Of a stretch of DNA of 64,000 nt, positions 16,829 through 24,419 are shown one piece after another; positions within the stretch are counted from its first letter, which is position 1, and each line of letters opens with the position of its first letter. The DNA is from Flavobacterium chryseum (GTDB taxonomy: Bacteria > Bacteroidota > Bacteroidia > Flavobacteriales > Flavobacteriaceae), in NCBI RefSeq assembly GCF_004362015.1, contig NZ_SNWW01000001.1, forward strand, positions 483,288 through 547,287, in the 5' to 3' direction. Both the position numbers and the translations under genes were made by a program. The notes under the pieces were generated by a model. The model made no database searches and was not told the origin of the DNA. It saw only the letters and a list, made by a program, of their open reading frames with translations.

Positions 16829-18268
16829 TTAAAAAAACCAAGTCGCCACAAAAATCGCCGTAATAACACAAATAAGATCCACCAACAGCATTGTGCCTAA
16901 AGCATAACGCGTGTTTTTGATATTGACAGAACCAAAATAAACCGCAATTACATAAAAAGTACTTTCGGCGCTGCATTGAAAAATGCTGCTCAATCTTGCT
17001 GTTAACGAATCTGCCCCAAAAGTATTCATCGAATCAATTAAAAATCCGCGAGATCCGGCAGAACTAAAAGGACGCAGCATAGCTACAGGTAATGCGTTCG
17101 TTATTTCCTTACTTACACCCATATTCGAAAAAACAAAAGCAATTCCGTCACTGATAATTTCGAATAAACCGCTGTTTCTGAATAGAGAAATAGCGACTAA
17201 CATTCCCAATACATAAGGAAAAATAGTAACACCAGTTTTAACTCCATTGTTTGCACCTACAACAAAGGTGTCAAAAGGAGTAGTGTTAGCCTCAATAAAT
17301 TTCTTTTCATTTTTAAAGGCAAAAATCAAAGTAAAGGCAATAATTCCAATCAATATTAATCCGGAAAGGTTAGACGTAAAATAGTTTTTTCCAATTATGT
17401 CTAAATGATTAACATACATCAACAGCCCAACAATGGCGGCGATTAATCCCATTAAGACGATAAGAAGTGAAGCACTTTTAAAGTTGATTTTTTGCTTAAT
17501 TCCCACAATTAAAAAAGCCGCAATCGTACCAATAAAAGAGGTAATGATACACGGCAACATAACATCTGCCGGATTAGTTGCATTTGCTGCGGCGCGATAA
17601 CCAATAATTGAAGTCGCAATTAAAGTTAAACCAGAAGCGTGAAGACACATAAACATAATTTGTGCATCGCTGGCTTTGTCTTTATCCGGATTAATTTCCT
17701 GTAAACTTTCCATGGCTTTAAGACCAAATGGAGTTGCGGCAGAATCTAATCCAAGAAAATTAGCAGCAAAGTTTAAAGTCATGTAAGAGATCGAAGGATG
17801 GTTTTCCGGAATACTTGGAAAAACCTTTACAAATACCGGACTCAATGCTTTAGCTAATTTTCCGGATGCTCCGGAAATGATTAAAAGTTCCATTAATCCA
17901 CAGAAAAAAGCCAAATAAGCAATAAGCGGCAGAATTAAATCAAGCAAAGTACTTTTACAAGTTGGTAATAATCCATCCGACTTTTGAAGACCGCTGAAAA
18001 TTTTTACAGTTTTGTTTTTATAGACATAGGTAGTATCAGAATTAAGAGTATCACGATTGATAATCATACTTTGATCCGGTGCTTTTTGAATACTGTCCTT
18101 GATGAAAACAGGAAGTTCATCGATATATTTTTCGGAAATTAAAACAGGATCATCTTTCTTTCCATTTATAACAGAATCGATAGTGTAAGTATTGGCAGTA
18201 AACAAACTGACTACAATAAAGAGAATTGAAGAAATAAATATCGTTAACCAAAATCTACTTAATACCAT
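16829..18268 (-). CDS. SpmA-SpmB fusion, nucleoside-recognition (Gate) domain membrane protein
   Basis: A 479-residue multi-pass membrane protein with two Gate (nucleoside recognition) domains in tandem, equivalent to SpmA and SpmB of Bacillus joined in one chain. The first part contains LNFAANFLGLDSAATPFGLKAMESLQ, the second FPYVLGMLVAISLFRNSGLFE and RPFSSAGSRGFLIDS. An extracytoplasmic loop of about 80 polar residues (about 27-100) follows the first membrane segment. Bacteroidota do not sporulate, so the spore name is historical; the transported or sensed molecule is unknown. Confidence 0.85.
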   Translation of the reverse strand: MVLSRFWLTIFISSILFIVVSLFTANTYTIDSVINGKKDDPVLISEKYIDELPVFIKDSIQKAPDQSMIINRDTLNSDTTYVYKNKTVKIFSGLQKSDGLLPTCKSTLLDLILPLIAYLAFFCGLMELLIISGASGKLAKALSPVFVKVFPSIPENHPSISYMTLNFAANFLGLDSAATPFGLKAMESLQEINPDKDKASDAQIMFMCLHASGLTLIATSIIGYRAAANATNPADVMLPCIITSFIGTIAAFLIVGIKQKINFKSASLLIVLMGLIAAIVGLLMYVNHLDIIGKNYFTSNLSGLILIGIIAFTLIFAFKNEKKFIEANTTPFDTFVVGANNGVKTGVTIFPYVLGMLVAISLFRNSGLFEIISDGIAFVFSNMGVSKEITNALPVAMLRPFSSAGSRGFLIDSMNTFGADSLTARLSSIFQCSAESTFYVIAVYFGSVNIKNTRYALGTMLLVDLICVITAIFVATWFF

Positions 18269-18379
18269 AATGCTGTTTTTTTTTGTAAATGTAATTATTT
18301 ACCAATAAAATGCATAAAGATTTTTATCAATGAACACGAGGTACTTTTTAGAAATATAATATTTTAGTTAAAACTCGAT

Positions 18380-19453
18380 TTAGTCGATAATGATTTTTGT
18401 TCCCAGGTAATTTTCGAAAGCTTTAAGACCTTCAAAAAGAATTGCTTTTTTACTATTTTCAGTTTCGTTAAAAAACTCCGTTTCTATTTTTGCGTGATCC
18501 TTTTTAATGGTTCTTTTCCACGTTCCAATTACCTTTCCATTTTCTAAAATGATCGGTTTAAAGATACCATTATTTGTAAAAGCTCTCGATTGATGTTCTA
18601 CTAAAATAGAAGCTTCGCGAGTTTTATAAGAGATTAAAATTTCATCAAAAGCTGGAATAAAATGCAAGCTTTCGTTTAAGTGAATATTGCTAATTATTTG
18701 ATTTACAAAATAACAATCTTTATCATTAATTACAACAGAATTCAATTGCAACTTTATTGCATTAATAGCCGATTGACATATTGTAGGGGAAAAACCGGAC
18801 CACCAAGAAAAATCAAGTAAAGTTGCAGGGCCGTGACTTTCAAAATAGCGTTGGGCTAATTTTGCTAAAGCTTCTTCTTTGGATAATTTAGTTTTTGGTT
18901 TTTTTACACGTTCTTCAAGTAACGAATATGTAATTTGTTTGCCTTTCATTTTTCCGTTACAAACCAAACCTTCGAGTTCTGCATGCATCATAATTGCTGC
19001 ACCCAAAAAATCCTGGTTAGAACTTTTTTTAATGTCCAGTTCCTGCATAATTTCTTCTCGTGTCAGATGATTGTTTCCTGCAAGTAGTTTTTCAATTTTT
19101 GAATTCGTTTGATCTAGTTTTTTAATATCATAACCGTACTGTTTAGCAGAAGAAATTGTCATACGCTGAACTTGCGGTCCGGAAAGATCCAACATCCAAT
19201 AAATATCTTCAGAAGAAACAAAATGCCAGGTTGGTCGTAAAATGTGAGTTCGAATGATTTGTGCGGAATTAATTGCTTCTTCAATTTCTATTTCAGTAGC
19301 GTTGCAACGAGAACCAATTGCCCATTTTGCCATTGCGTAATCCTGAGCCTGCATCGCGCCCAAATGATGCACGATTTCTTGCGGTGAACTTACGGTTGTT
19401 TTGTCTAGCTTTTGAGAAACAAGCCGATAATGTGAGATTTCTTGATGCGTCAT
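18380..19453 (-). CDS. AlkZ-like winged-helix DNA glycosylase (HTH_42 family)
   Basis: A 357-residue member of the HTH_42 winged-helix family that includes the DNA-crosslink-unhooking glycosylases AlkZ (Streptomyces) and YcaQ/AlkX (E. coli). The catalytic QxQ signature of the AlkZ branch is visible at Q35-A-Q37 (GAMQAQDYA); YcaQ has QxD instead. Later landmarks RPTWHFV and GPATLLDFSWWSG fit. It heads a same-strand run with an exonuclease and an O6-alkylguanine methyltransferase, supporting a role in alkylation or crosslink repair. The family is clear; the lesion specificity is inferred. Confidence 0.75.
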   Translation of the reverse strand: MTHQEISHYRLVSQKLDKTTVSSPQEIVHHLGAMQAQDYAMAKWAIGSRCNATEIEIEEAINSAQIIRTHILRPTWHFVSSEDIYWMLDLSGPQVQRMTISSAKQYGYDIKKLDQTNSKIEKLLAGNNHLTREEIMQELDIKKSSNQDFLGAAIMMHAELEGLVCNGKMKGKQITYSLLEERVKKPKTKLSKEEALAKLAQRYFESHGPATLLDFSWWSGFSPTICQSAINAIKLQLNSVVINDKDCYFVNQIISNIHLNESLHFIPAFDEILISYKTREASILVEHQSRAFTNNGIFKPIILENGKVIGTWKRTIKKDHAKIETEFFNETENSKKAILFEGLKAFENYLGTKIIID

Positions 19454-19463
19454 GAGAAAAAAA

Positions 19464-19913
19464 TTAAACTTGAGATAGTTTAGTCTGATTTTGACGATTT
19501 TTGACTTTCATCAAAATTAGTAAAATAAACAAGGAAACTTGTTGAAATACAAGAAGATAATAGCCTATTTGTAAATTTTCGAACTTACGAGTCAAACCTA
19601 AAACAATAAAAATTGTAAAAGGAATTCGATTTAGAATTACTAGAATTCTGTATTTTTTATAAAAAAACAAAAGCGCTGAAAAAATGAATGGCCCTGTTAT
19701 TAAAACAGCAGCTATTATTTGTAATATTTTTGAAAAATTTAAATTATAAAAAGAAATATTTTTAAAAAAGCCAATAAGTGGTATTGTATTTTCTTGTTGA
19801 GATACAGAAGTATTTATGAAATCGCAGTGAATAGTAAAATCTGTATCGAATGGAAGAAAAATGGAAATAAACCCAATTAAAAAAAGACTATAAAAAAATA
19901 TTTTGGTTTTCAT
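19464..19913 (-). CDS. Four-helix membrane protein of unknown function
   Basis: A 149-residue hydrophobic protein with predicted membrane segments at about 5-22, 62-85, 88-107 and 117-136 and a polar loop after the first. No family recognised. It is wedged six bases after the exonuclease and 10 bases before the AlkZ-like gene on the same strand, so it is almost certainly co-transcribed with them. Nothing in it suggests DNA repair. Confidence 0.65.
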   Translation of the reverse strand: MKTKIFFYSLFLIGFISIFLPFDTDFTIHCDFINTSVSQQENTIPLIGFFKNISFYNLNFSKILQIIAAVLITGPFIFSALLFFYKKYRILVILNRIPFTIFIVLGLTRKFENLQIGYYLLVFQQVSLFILLILMKVKNRQNQTKLSQV

Positions 19914-19919
19914 AGGACG

Positions 19920-20633
19920 TTATACATGAATAATTTCATCATCAATTAATAAATCTTCGCGGCGTAAACGCAGGAAAACCTGAGCGACTGCAATGGTATC
20001 TTTTTCGCAATAGGTTACAATTCTGTCAATATCTTTTTCAACATAAAATACTTGAGCAACCTGACTTCCATCAATATCGCCTTTTGGCGATGGAATGCCG
20101 AGAATCTTAGTTAGTAGTTTTAGCGACGTAAAATGTTTAAAATCTCCAAACTTCCATAATTCTAAAGTGTCCAAGTGTGGAATTTCCCATGGTTTTTTAC
20201 CAAATAAATTCAGTTTGTCCGGAATCTTAATTTGGTTAATGATCATTCGTCGTGCCAAAAACGGAATATCGAATTCTTTCGCATTATGTCCACATAAAAG
20301 ATGTTGCGGTTGATTGAAATGATTATTCAATAAATTATTGAAGTCATGCAGAATCTTCTTTTCCTCTCCGAAAAAAGAAGTTACTCTAAAATTTCGAATA
20401 TCGCCTTTAATCGTAAAATACCCAACCGAAATACAAATGATCTTTCCAAACTCAGCCCAAATTCCGGCACGATCATAGAATTCTTCAGGAGTAAAATCGT
20501 CTTTTCGCTGATATTGCGTTTTAAGATCCCAAAGCGATTGCATTTCTGCATCAAGCGAATTAAAGTTTTCTTCTTCAGGAACGGTTTCTATATCGAGAAA
20601 TAAAATGTTGTTGAGGTTTATTTTTTCAATCAT
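19920..20633 (-). CDS. DEDDy 3'-5' exonuclease (DnaQ/PolB-type domain)
   Basis: A 237-residue RNase H-fold exonuclease with the full DEDDy set: D14 and E16 (LDIETVP), D122 (GHNAKEFDIPF), and Y208 with D212 (TYCEKD). It belongs to the group called predicted 3'-5' exonuclease related to the PolB exonuclease domain. An in-frame GTG at 20666 would add 11 residues, but these are encoded inside a dispersed repeat, so the ATG at 20633 is chosen. Probably trims 3' ends in DNA repair; leads an operon with the membrane and AlkZ-like genes. Confidence 0.85.
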   Translation of the reverse strand: MIEKINLNNILFLDIETVPEEENFNSLDAEMQSLWDLKTQYQRKDDFTPEEFYDRAGIWAEFGKIICISVGYFTIKGDIRNFRVTSFFGEEKKILHDFNNLLNNHFNQPQHLLCGHNAKEFDIPFLARRMIINQIKIPDKLNLFGKKPWEIPHLDTLELWKFGDFKHFTSLKLLTKILGIPSPKGDIDGSQVAQVFYVEKDIDRIVTYCEKDTIAVAQVFLRLRREDLLIDDEIIHV

Positions 20634-20642
20634 ATTTTTTTT

Positions 20643-20821
20643 GCCACGAATTACACGAATTTTCACTAATTCTTTGTGGAGCTAAATGTACACAAATTTC
20701 ATACTAATGTAGGAAATGTTTTATTATTTAGTGTGTGTGCGTTTCAGGTTTATATTTAGTAAGTATAATAATTTTCAAATTTAACAAAAACGAATTCGTG
20801 AAAATTCGTGTAATTCGTGGC
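20643..20821. repeat. Palindromic intergenic repeat, GCCACGAATT family, wide centre
   Basis: Inverted arms of 29-30 bases (20643-20671 and 20792-20821) share GCCACGAATTACACGAATTT and its complement. The 120-base centre is AT-rich and unique. The element fills the gap between the exonuclease and ogt exactly, ending within 6-10 bases of each gene. Confidence 0.75.
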
Positions 20822-20826
20822 AAAAC

Positions 20827-21303
20827 CTAAAACAAACTTTGTTGTGTACTTGGGTTTTCATGCTCAATTAACCATTTTTTGCGCGATAAACCTCCAGCGT
20901 ATCCGGTTAAAGATCCATTTGTGCCAATAACGCGATGACAAGGAACAACAATCCAAAGCGGATTTTTACCATTGGCTGATGCGACGGCACGAATTGCTTT
21001 TACATCACCCAATTTTTTGGTTTGATCCATATAACTTACCGTTTTTCCGTATGGAATTTCCAATAGTGATTTCCATACTTTTTGTTGAAATTCAGTTCCT
21101 TGCGGATTTAATTTCAATTCAAAATCGGTTCTTTTTCCTTCAAAGTATTCCTGTAGTTGCAAAACGGCTTCTTGTAAAACTTTTGGAATTTTATTTGAAA
21201 CTTCATTAGTGCCAACATCTGAAACTGAAATTACAGCAATACCATCTTCATCGCCAATGATTTTTGTGACTCCTAAAGGTGAATTGATGTAGACTGTTTC
21301 CAT
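20827..21303 (-). CDS. ogt: Methylated-DNA-[protein]-cysteine S-methyltransferase
   Basis: A 158-residue suicide repair protein that takes the alkyl group from O6-alkylguanine. The active-site motif P121-C122-H123-R124-V125 is intact, preceded by the helix-turn-helix region (YGKTVSYMDQ, AIRAVASANGKNP) and followed by the GYAGGLSRKKWLI loop. Length fits the Ogt/AGT single-domain type without an Ada regulatory part. Upstream and downstream gaps are filled by repeats, so its linkage to the repair genes beside it is by strand and position. Confidence 0.95.
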   Translation of the reverse strand: METVYINSPLGVTKIIGDEDGIAVISVSDVGTNEVSNKIPKVLQEAVLQLQEYFEGKRTDFELKLNPQGTEFQQKVWKSLLEIPYGKTVSYMDQTKKLGDVKAIRAVASANGKNPLWIVVPCHRVIGTNGSLTGYAGGLSRKKWLIEHENPSTQQSLF

Positions 21304-21310
21304 ATTTTTT

Positions 21311-21353
21311 ACCGCAAAGGCGCTAAGGTTTATCGCAAAGTTCGCAAAGTTTT
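21311..21353. repeat. CGCAAAG/CGCTAAG repeat unit
   Basis: Contains ACCGCAAAGGCGCTAAGG and ATCGCAAAGTTCGCAAAG, closely matching 41063-41113 (ACCGCAAAGCACGCTAAG). Dispersed non-coding repeat just upstream of ogt. Confidence 0.55.
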
Positions 21354-21408
21354 TGTTTCTACCATGTAAGTGATGTAAGGAAATTTAAGTTTGTTTGGTT
21401 TAAACGAT

Positions 21409-21473
21409 TGTCATCCTGAGCGAAGTCGAAGGCGTTCCAATTGAATCGGGCTTCGACTTCGCTCAGCCTGACA
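21409..21473. repeat. REP-like palindrome, GAGCGAAGTCGAAG type
   Basis: Arms of 23 bases (21409-21431 and 21451-21473) are inverted copies with two mismatches around a 19-base loop. A half-copy occurs at 41122-41144. The word CTGAGCGAAGTCGAAG is common in intergenic DNA of Bacteroidota. Confidence 0.75.
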
Positions 21474-21480
21474 TCCAACT

Positions 21481-22305
21481 TTAATAATTGTCCAGCTTAA
21501 ATTGGTAATTTAAACTGTTTTCAATCTTTTCACTTGAAACTATCTTTTTGATGTTTGATTTTTCAGCAGTAAACTTCGGTAAAATCAAACTTTGCTCTTT
21601 TGCTTTTTGAGTATAATATTTCTCTCTTGTGGGATGAAAAGGCGCAACGGCATTAAAAACTTCATTCCATTTTGATTGATTTATGATTTCCAGAATGATT
21701 TGGATGCAATCGTCTTGGTGAATTAAATTTACCGGAGCATCTGGATTCTCAAGGTTTTCTTTTCCGGCGAGAAATTTTACCGGATGACGATCTTGACCAA
21801 TTAATCCGCCGAAACGTAGATTCGTAGTTTTGAAGTTTTGATTTTTTTGAAGAATAGCTTCCGCTGCAAGCAATTGTTTACCACTTTCGGTTTCCGGATT
21901 CGCAATTGTTTCTTCTGTGATATTTCCGTTTTCATCTCCATAAACAGAAGTAGAGCTCACAAAAAGCACTTTTGTAACAGTTGATTTTTCTATAAAAGGA
22001 ATTAAAGTTTCAATTTTCTCCACAAAAATCTTTCTGGAAGAATCGCCGGAATCAGCATTATTTCCTCGCAATTTGGGTGGAATATCAATAATTAAGATTT
22101 CACTTTTATCTAGAAATTTAGTTATACTTTCTGAAACACTTTCACTTTCAAGTGTCACCAAAAATGGATTAATTCCGGCTGCTTCTAAAATCGAAAGTTT
22201 GTTTTCAGAAGTCGTCGATCCGTTTACCGAATGTTTTTCTTCAATTAGTTTTTTAGCCAATGGCAATCCCAACCATCCACAGCCCAATATGCTTATTTTT
22301 GTCAT
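21481..22305 (-). CDS. NAD(P)-dependent epimerase/dehydratase-like protein (YeeZ type)
   Basis: A 274-residue Rossmann protein of the extended SDR superfamily. It begins with the dinucleotide-binding GCGWLGLPLA (residues 8-17), has the SSTSVYGDENG active-site region (Ser, Tyr) and NLRFGGLIGQDRHP further on. It matches the YeeZ/SDR_a5-like branch, whose substrates are unknown. Cytoplasmic. Flanked by repeats on both sides, so probably transcribed alone. Confidence 0.8.
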   Translation of the reverse strand: MTKISILGCGWLGLPLAKKLIEEKHSVNGSTTSENKLSILEAAGINPFLVTLESESVSESITKFLDKSEILIIDIPPKLRGNNADSGDSSRKIFVEKIETLIPFIEKSTVTKVLFVSSTSVYGDENGNITEETIANPETESGKQLLAAEAILQKNQNFKTTNLRFGGLIGQDRHPVKFLAGKENLENPDAPVNLIHQDDCIQIILEIINQSKWNEVFNAVAPFHPTREKYYTQKAKEQSLILPKFTAEKSNIKKIVSSEKIENSLNYQFKLDNY

Positions 22306-22357
22306 TTCTTTTTAGAGGTTCAAAGATTCAGAGTTACAAAGGTACAGAGGTTTTTTT

Positions 22358-22439
22358 GTTTCACGCAGATTTTGCGGATTTGCGCAGATTCTGCAGATTA
22401 ATATTTGCAAAAAATAATCTGCAGAATCTGCGTGAAACA
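22358..22439. repeat. Palindromic repeat of the CACGCAGATT family
   Basis: A right arm at 22415-22439 (TAATCTGCAGAATCTGCG and following) is the inverse of a longer left arm at 22358-22401, which carries an extra internal copy. Related units are at 10801-10840 and around 35255-35285. Upstream of it, 22318-22350 holds a CAAAG-rich unit like those at 60945 and 61660-61750. Confidence 0.65.
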
Positions 22440-22486
22440 AGAAAACGTTTCTCCAGATAAATATTGAGATTGCAAATTAAATTATT

Positions 22487-22936
22487 TTACAAATTTAGCG
22501 TAAACCTAACCTTATCTTTTCCCTGTGCTCCAATCCTATGGTAGAATTTTATAGCTCTTTCGTTGAATTGTGGCGTTTGCCATTGTATGTTGATGCAATT
22601 CTTTTCAATTGCAATTTCTTTTAGTTTTTCGATTAAAACTTCACCAATTCCGAAACTTCTCGCTTGATTTTCCAAAAACAAACAATCCATGTAAATGAAA
22701 GTTGCGGCATCCCAAGTTGAATAATCAAAAGTATAAGAAACATAACCAACGATAGTTTCTTTCGTTGCAACAACTAAAGAATATAATTTTGGCTGTGAAT
22801 CAAAAAGCGCTTTTTGTAAACTTTCTTCTTTTCCTTCAGGAGAAAAATGGGCTTTTTCGTATTCGGCATGTTTTTGACAGAGAATTACGAGTTTTGGTAA
22901 ATCCGAGATCTCACAACTTCTTATTGAATATTCCAT
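22487..22936 (-). CDS. GNAT family N-acetyltransferase
   Basis: A 149-residue GNAT domain protein with the acetyl-CoA-binding stretch (FLENQARSFGIGEVLIEKLKE, the R/QxxGxG/A loop) and a C-terminal FYHRIGAQ element. Substrate unknown. Its start overlaps the end of the LysR gene by 16 bases on the same strand, so the two are translationally coupled and probably act in one response. Confidence 0.85.
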   Translation of the reverse strand: MEYSIRSCEISDLPKLVILCQKHAEYEKAHFSPEGKEESLQKALFDSQPKLYSLVVATKETIVGYVSYTFDYSTWDAATFIYMDCLFLENQARSFGIGEVLIEKLKEIAIEKNCINIQWQTPQFNERAIKFYHRIGAQGKDKVRFTLNL

Positions 22937-23823
22937 TGCAGGTTAATTTCGGTTTGTAAAAAGGTAATAAAATGATAAAAGTAAGCCGGATATTCCTGAT
23001 TGTCGCGAATTGCGATGAAATGCTTTCTTTTTAAGCCGTTTTTACCAATTTTAATAGCTTTTATGGGATTGTTTTTTAAATGTGGCATCAAAGCCCATTT
23101 CGCCATCGACATTACGCCCATATCAGCTTTTACCATTTCCAATGAAGCTTCAGTAAGTGGCAGCGCGGTAATTTTTTTGGGAGTTACTTTCGCTGGAGCC
23201 AAAACAAACTGATGAATCGTAACGGTTTCCATCGGAAGGGAATGAATTAGCAGATGCTCGCCAATGAAATCTTCGGCAACTACATATTTTTTATTCGCCC
23301 AAGCATGATTTTCAGAAACCGCCATGACAACTTCATCCTGAAAAAGTTCCATGTATTTAATATTATTGTCATTGATCTGATCGCTTATGATTGCAATATC
23401 AATTACATTTTCTAATAATTTTTGTAACGGAATATGAGTGGCTTCGGTTACGATTTTCAATTCGACATTCGGATATAGTAAATGAAATTGTTTCATGACC
23501 GATGGCAACCAGTGATAACTCGAGAAGCATTCTGTACTTATCCTGATTTCGCCGTATTCGCCAAATACCATTTGTTTGATCTGCGTTTCAGTTTGAGAAA
23601 GCTTTTCCAGAATTTCGTTGGCAAGCGTGTAGATTTTTTCACCGGCTTTTGTTAAAACCAGTTTTTTGTTCATTCTCAAAAAAATAGGCGTTCCCAATTG
23701 ATATTCGGCTTCTTTAAGCTGATGGCTCAAAGCCGATTGCGTCAAATAAAGTTTGTCGATCGCTTTAGTAATGCTTCCTTCTTCGACAATTGCTTTTATC
23801 AACTTTAAATGACGTATTTCCAT
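22921..23823 (-). CDS. LysR family transcriptional regulator (MetR-like)
   Basis: A 300-residue LysR regulator: N-terminal winged helix (residues 1-60, with GSITKAIDKLYLTQSALSHQ) and a substrate-binding domain (about 90-295). Overall it resembles MetR-type regulators of methionine synthesis. It overlaps a GNAT gene and diverges from a rhodanese gene with 146 bases between starts, the classic layout for a LysR protein controlling its divergent neighbour. The effector is unknown. Confidence 0.9.
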   Translation of the reverse strand: MEIRHLKLIKAIVEEGSITKAIDKLYLTQSALSHQLKEAEYQLGTPIFLRMNKKLVLTKAGEKIYTLANEILEKLSQTETQIKQMVFGEYGEIRISTECFSSYHWLPSVMKQFHLLYPNVELKIVTEATHIPLQKLLENVIDIAIISDQINDNNIKYMELFQDEVVMAVSENHAWANKKYVVAEDFIGEHLLIHSLPMETVTIHQFVLAPAKVTPKKITALPLTEASLEMVKADMGVMSMAKWALMPHLKNNPIKAIKIGKNGLKRKHFIAIRDNQEYPAYFYHFITFLQTEINLQWNIQ

Positions 23824-23933
23824 TTTTTAGAGAATTAGTATACAAAGGAACAAAATTTTAGGCTGGCTTTTGTATGAAAAAAAGTAATGAAAGTAATGAA
23901 TTCTTTTCGTTTTTATGGGAAGTAGGGTTGGAC

Positions 23934-23941
23934 TACTTTTG
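23934..23941 (+). promoter_or_regulatory. -7 box (TACTTTTG) for the rhodanese gene
   Basis: A perfect TAnnTTTG, 28 bases before the ATG at 23970, inside the divergent LysR-rhodanese intergenic region where a LysR site is expected. I could not pick out a firm T-N11-A palindrome. Confidence 0.5.
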
Positions 23942-23969
23942 AAAAAACAAATAACTAAAAACGGTAATT

Positions 23970-24365
23970 ATGGAAGCTCAAATTAAACATTATGAAAACA
24001 AACTGGTATTTGAAATGGATCCTTCAGATTTGTTTGACGCCTTAAATAGTGGTGAAAAAGTTATTGCTTTGGATGCCAGAAAAGCTTTTGGTTTTGAAGC
24101 AGAACATATTCCGACAGCGATTAATATTCCGCATCGCGAAATGACGGCTGAAAGTACCCAACATTTGGATAAGGAATTCTTGTATGTAACATACTGCGAC
24201 GGAATTGGCTGTAACGCTTCTACAAAAGGAGCTTTGAATATGGCAAAACTTGGTTTTAAAGTAAAAGAATTAATTGGCGGAATAGAATGGTGGAAATTTG
24301 ACGGCTATGCAACCGAAGGGACAAAAGCAACGAAGTCCGGGTTGAATATTGAATGTGCATGTTAA
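23970..24365 (+). CDS. Rhodanese-like domain protein
   Basis: A 131-residue single-domain rhodanese. The fold landmarks DARKAFGFEAEHIPTAINIP and LIGGIEWW are present and the active-site loop starts at Cys76 (YCDGIGCNAS), with a second cysteine at 81. It ends in ECAC, giving two more cysteines near the C-terminus. It could carry persulfide sulfur or act on a thiol substrate. Divergent from a MetR-like LysR gene, which hints at sulfur metabolism; this is inference. Confidence 0.88.
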   Translation: MEAQIKHYENKLVFEMDPSDLFDALNSGEKVIALDARKAFGFEAEHIPTAINIPHREMTAESTQHLDKEFLYVTYCDGIGCNASTKGALNMAKLGFKVKELIGGIEWWKFDGYATEGTKATKSGLNIECAC

Positions 24366-24369
24366 ATAG

Positions 24370-24402
24370 AAAAGGGCAAACTTTAATTAGTTTGCCCTTT
24401 TT
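24370..24402. terminator. Bidirectional terminator, rhodanese and M28 genes
   Basis: Twelve-base perfect arms (AAAAGGGCAAAC / GTTTGCCCTTTT) with an eight-base loop lie between the two convergent genes. Confidence 0.85.
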
Positions 24403-24419
24403 GATATTGGTGTAGTTGT

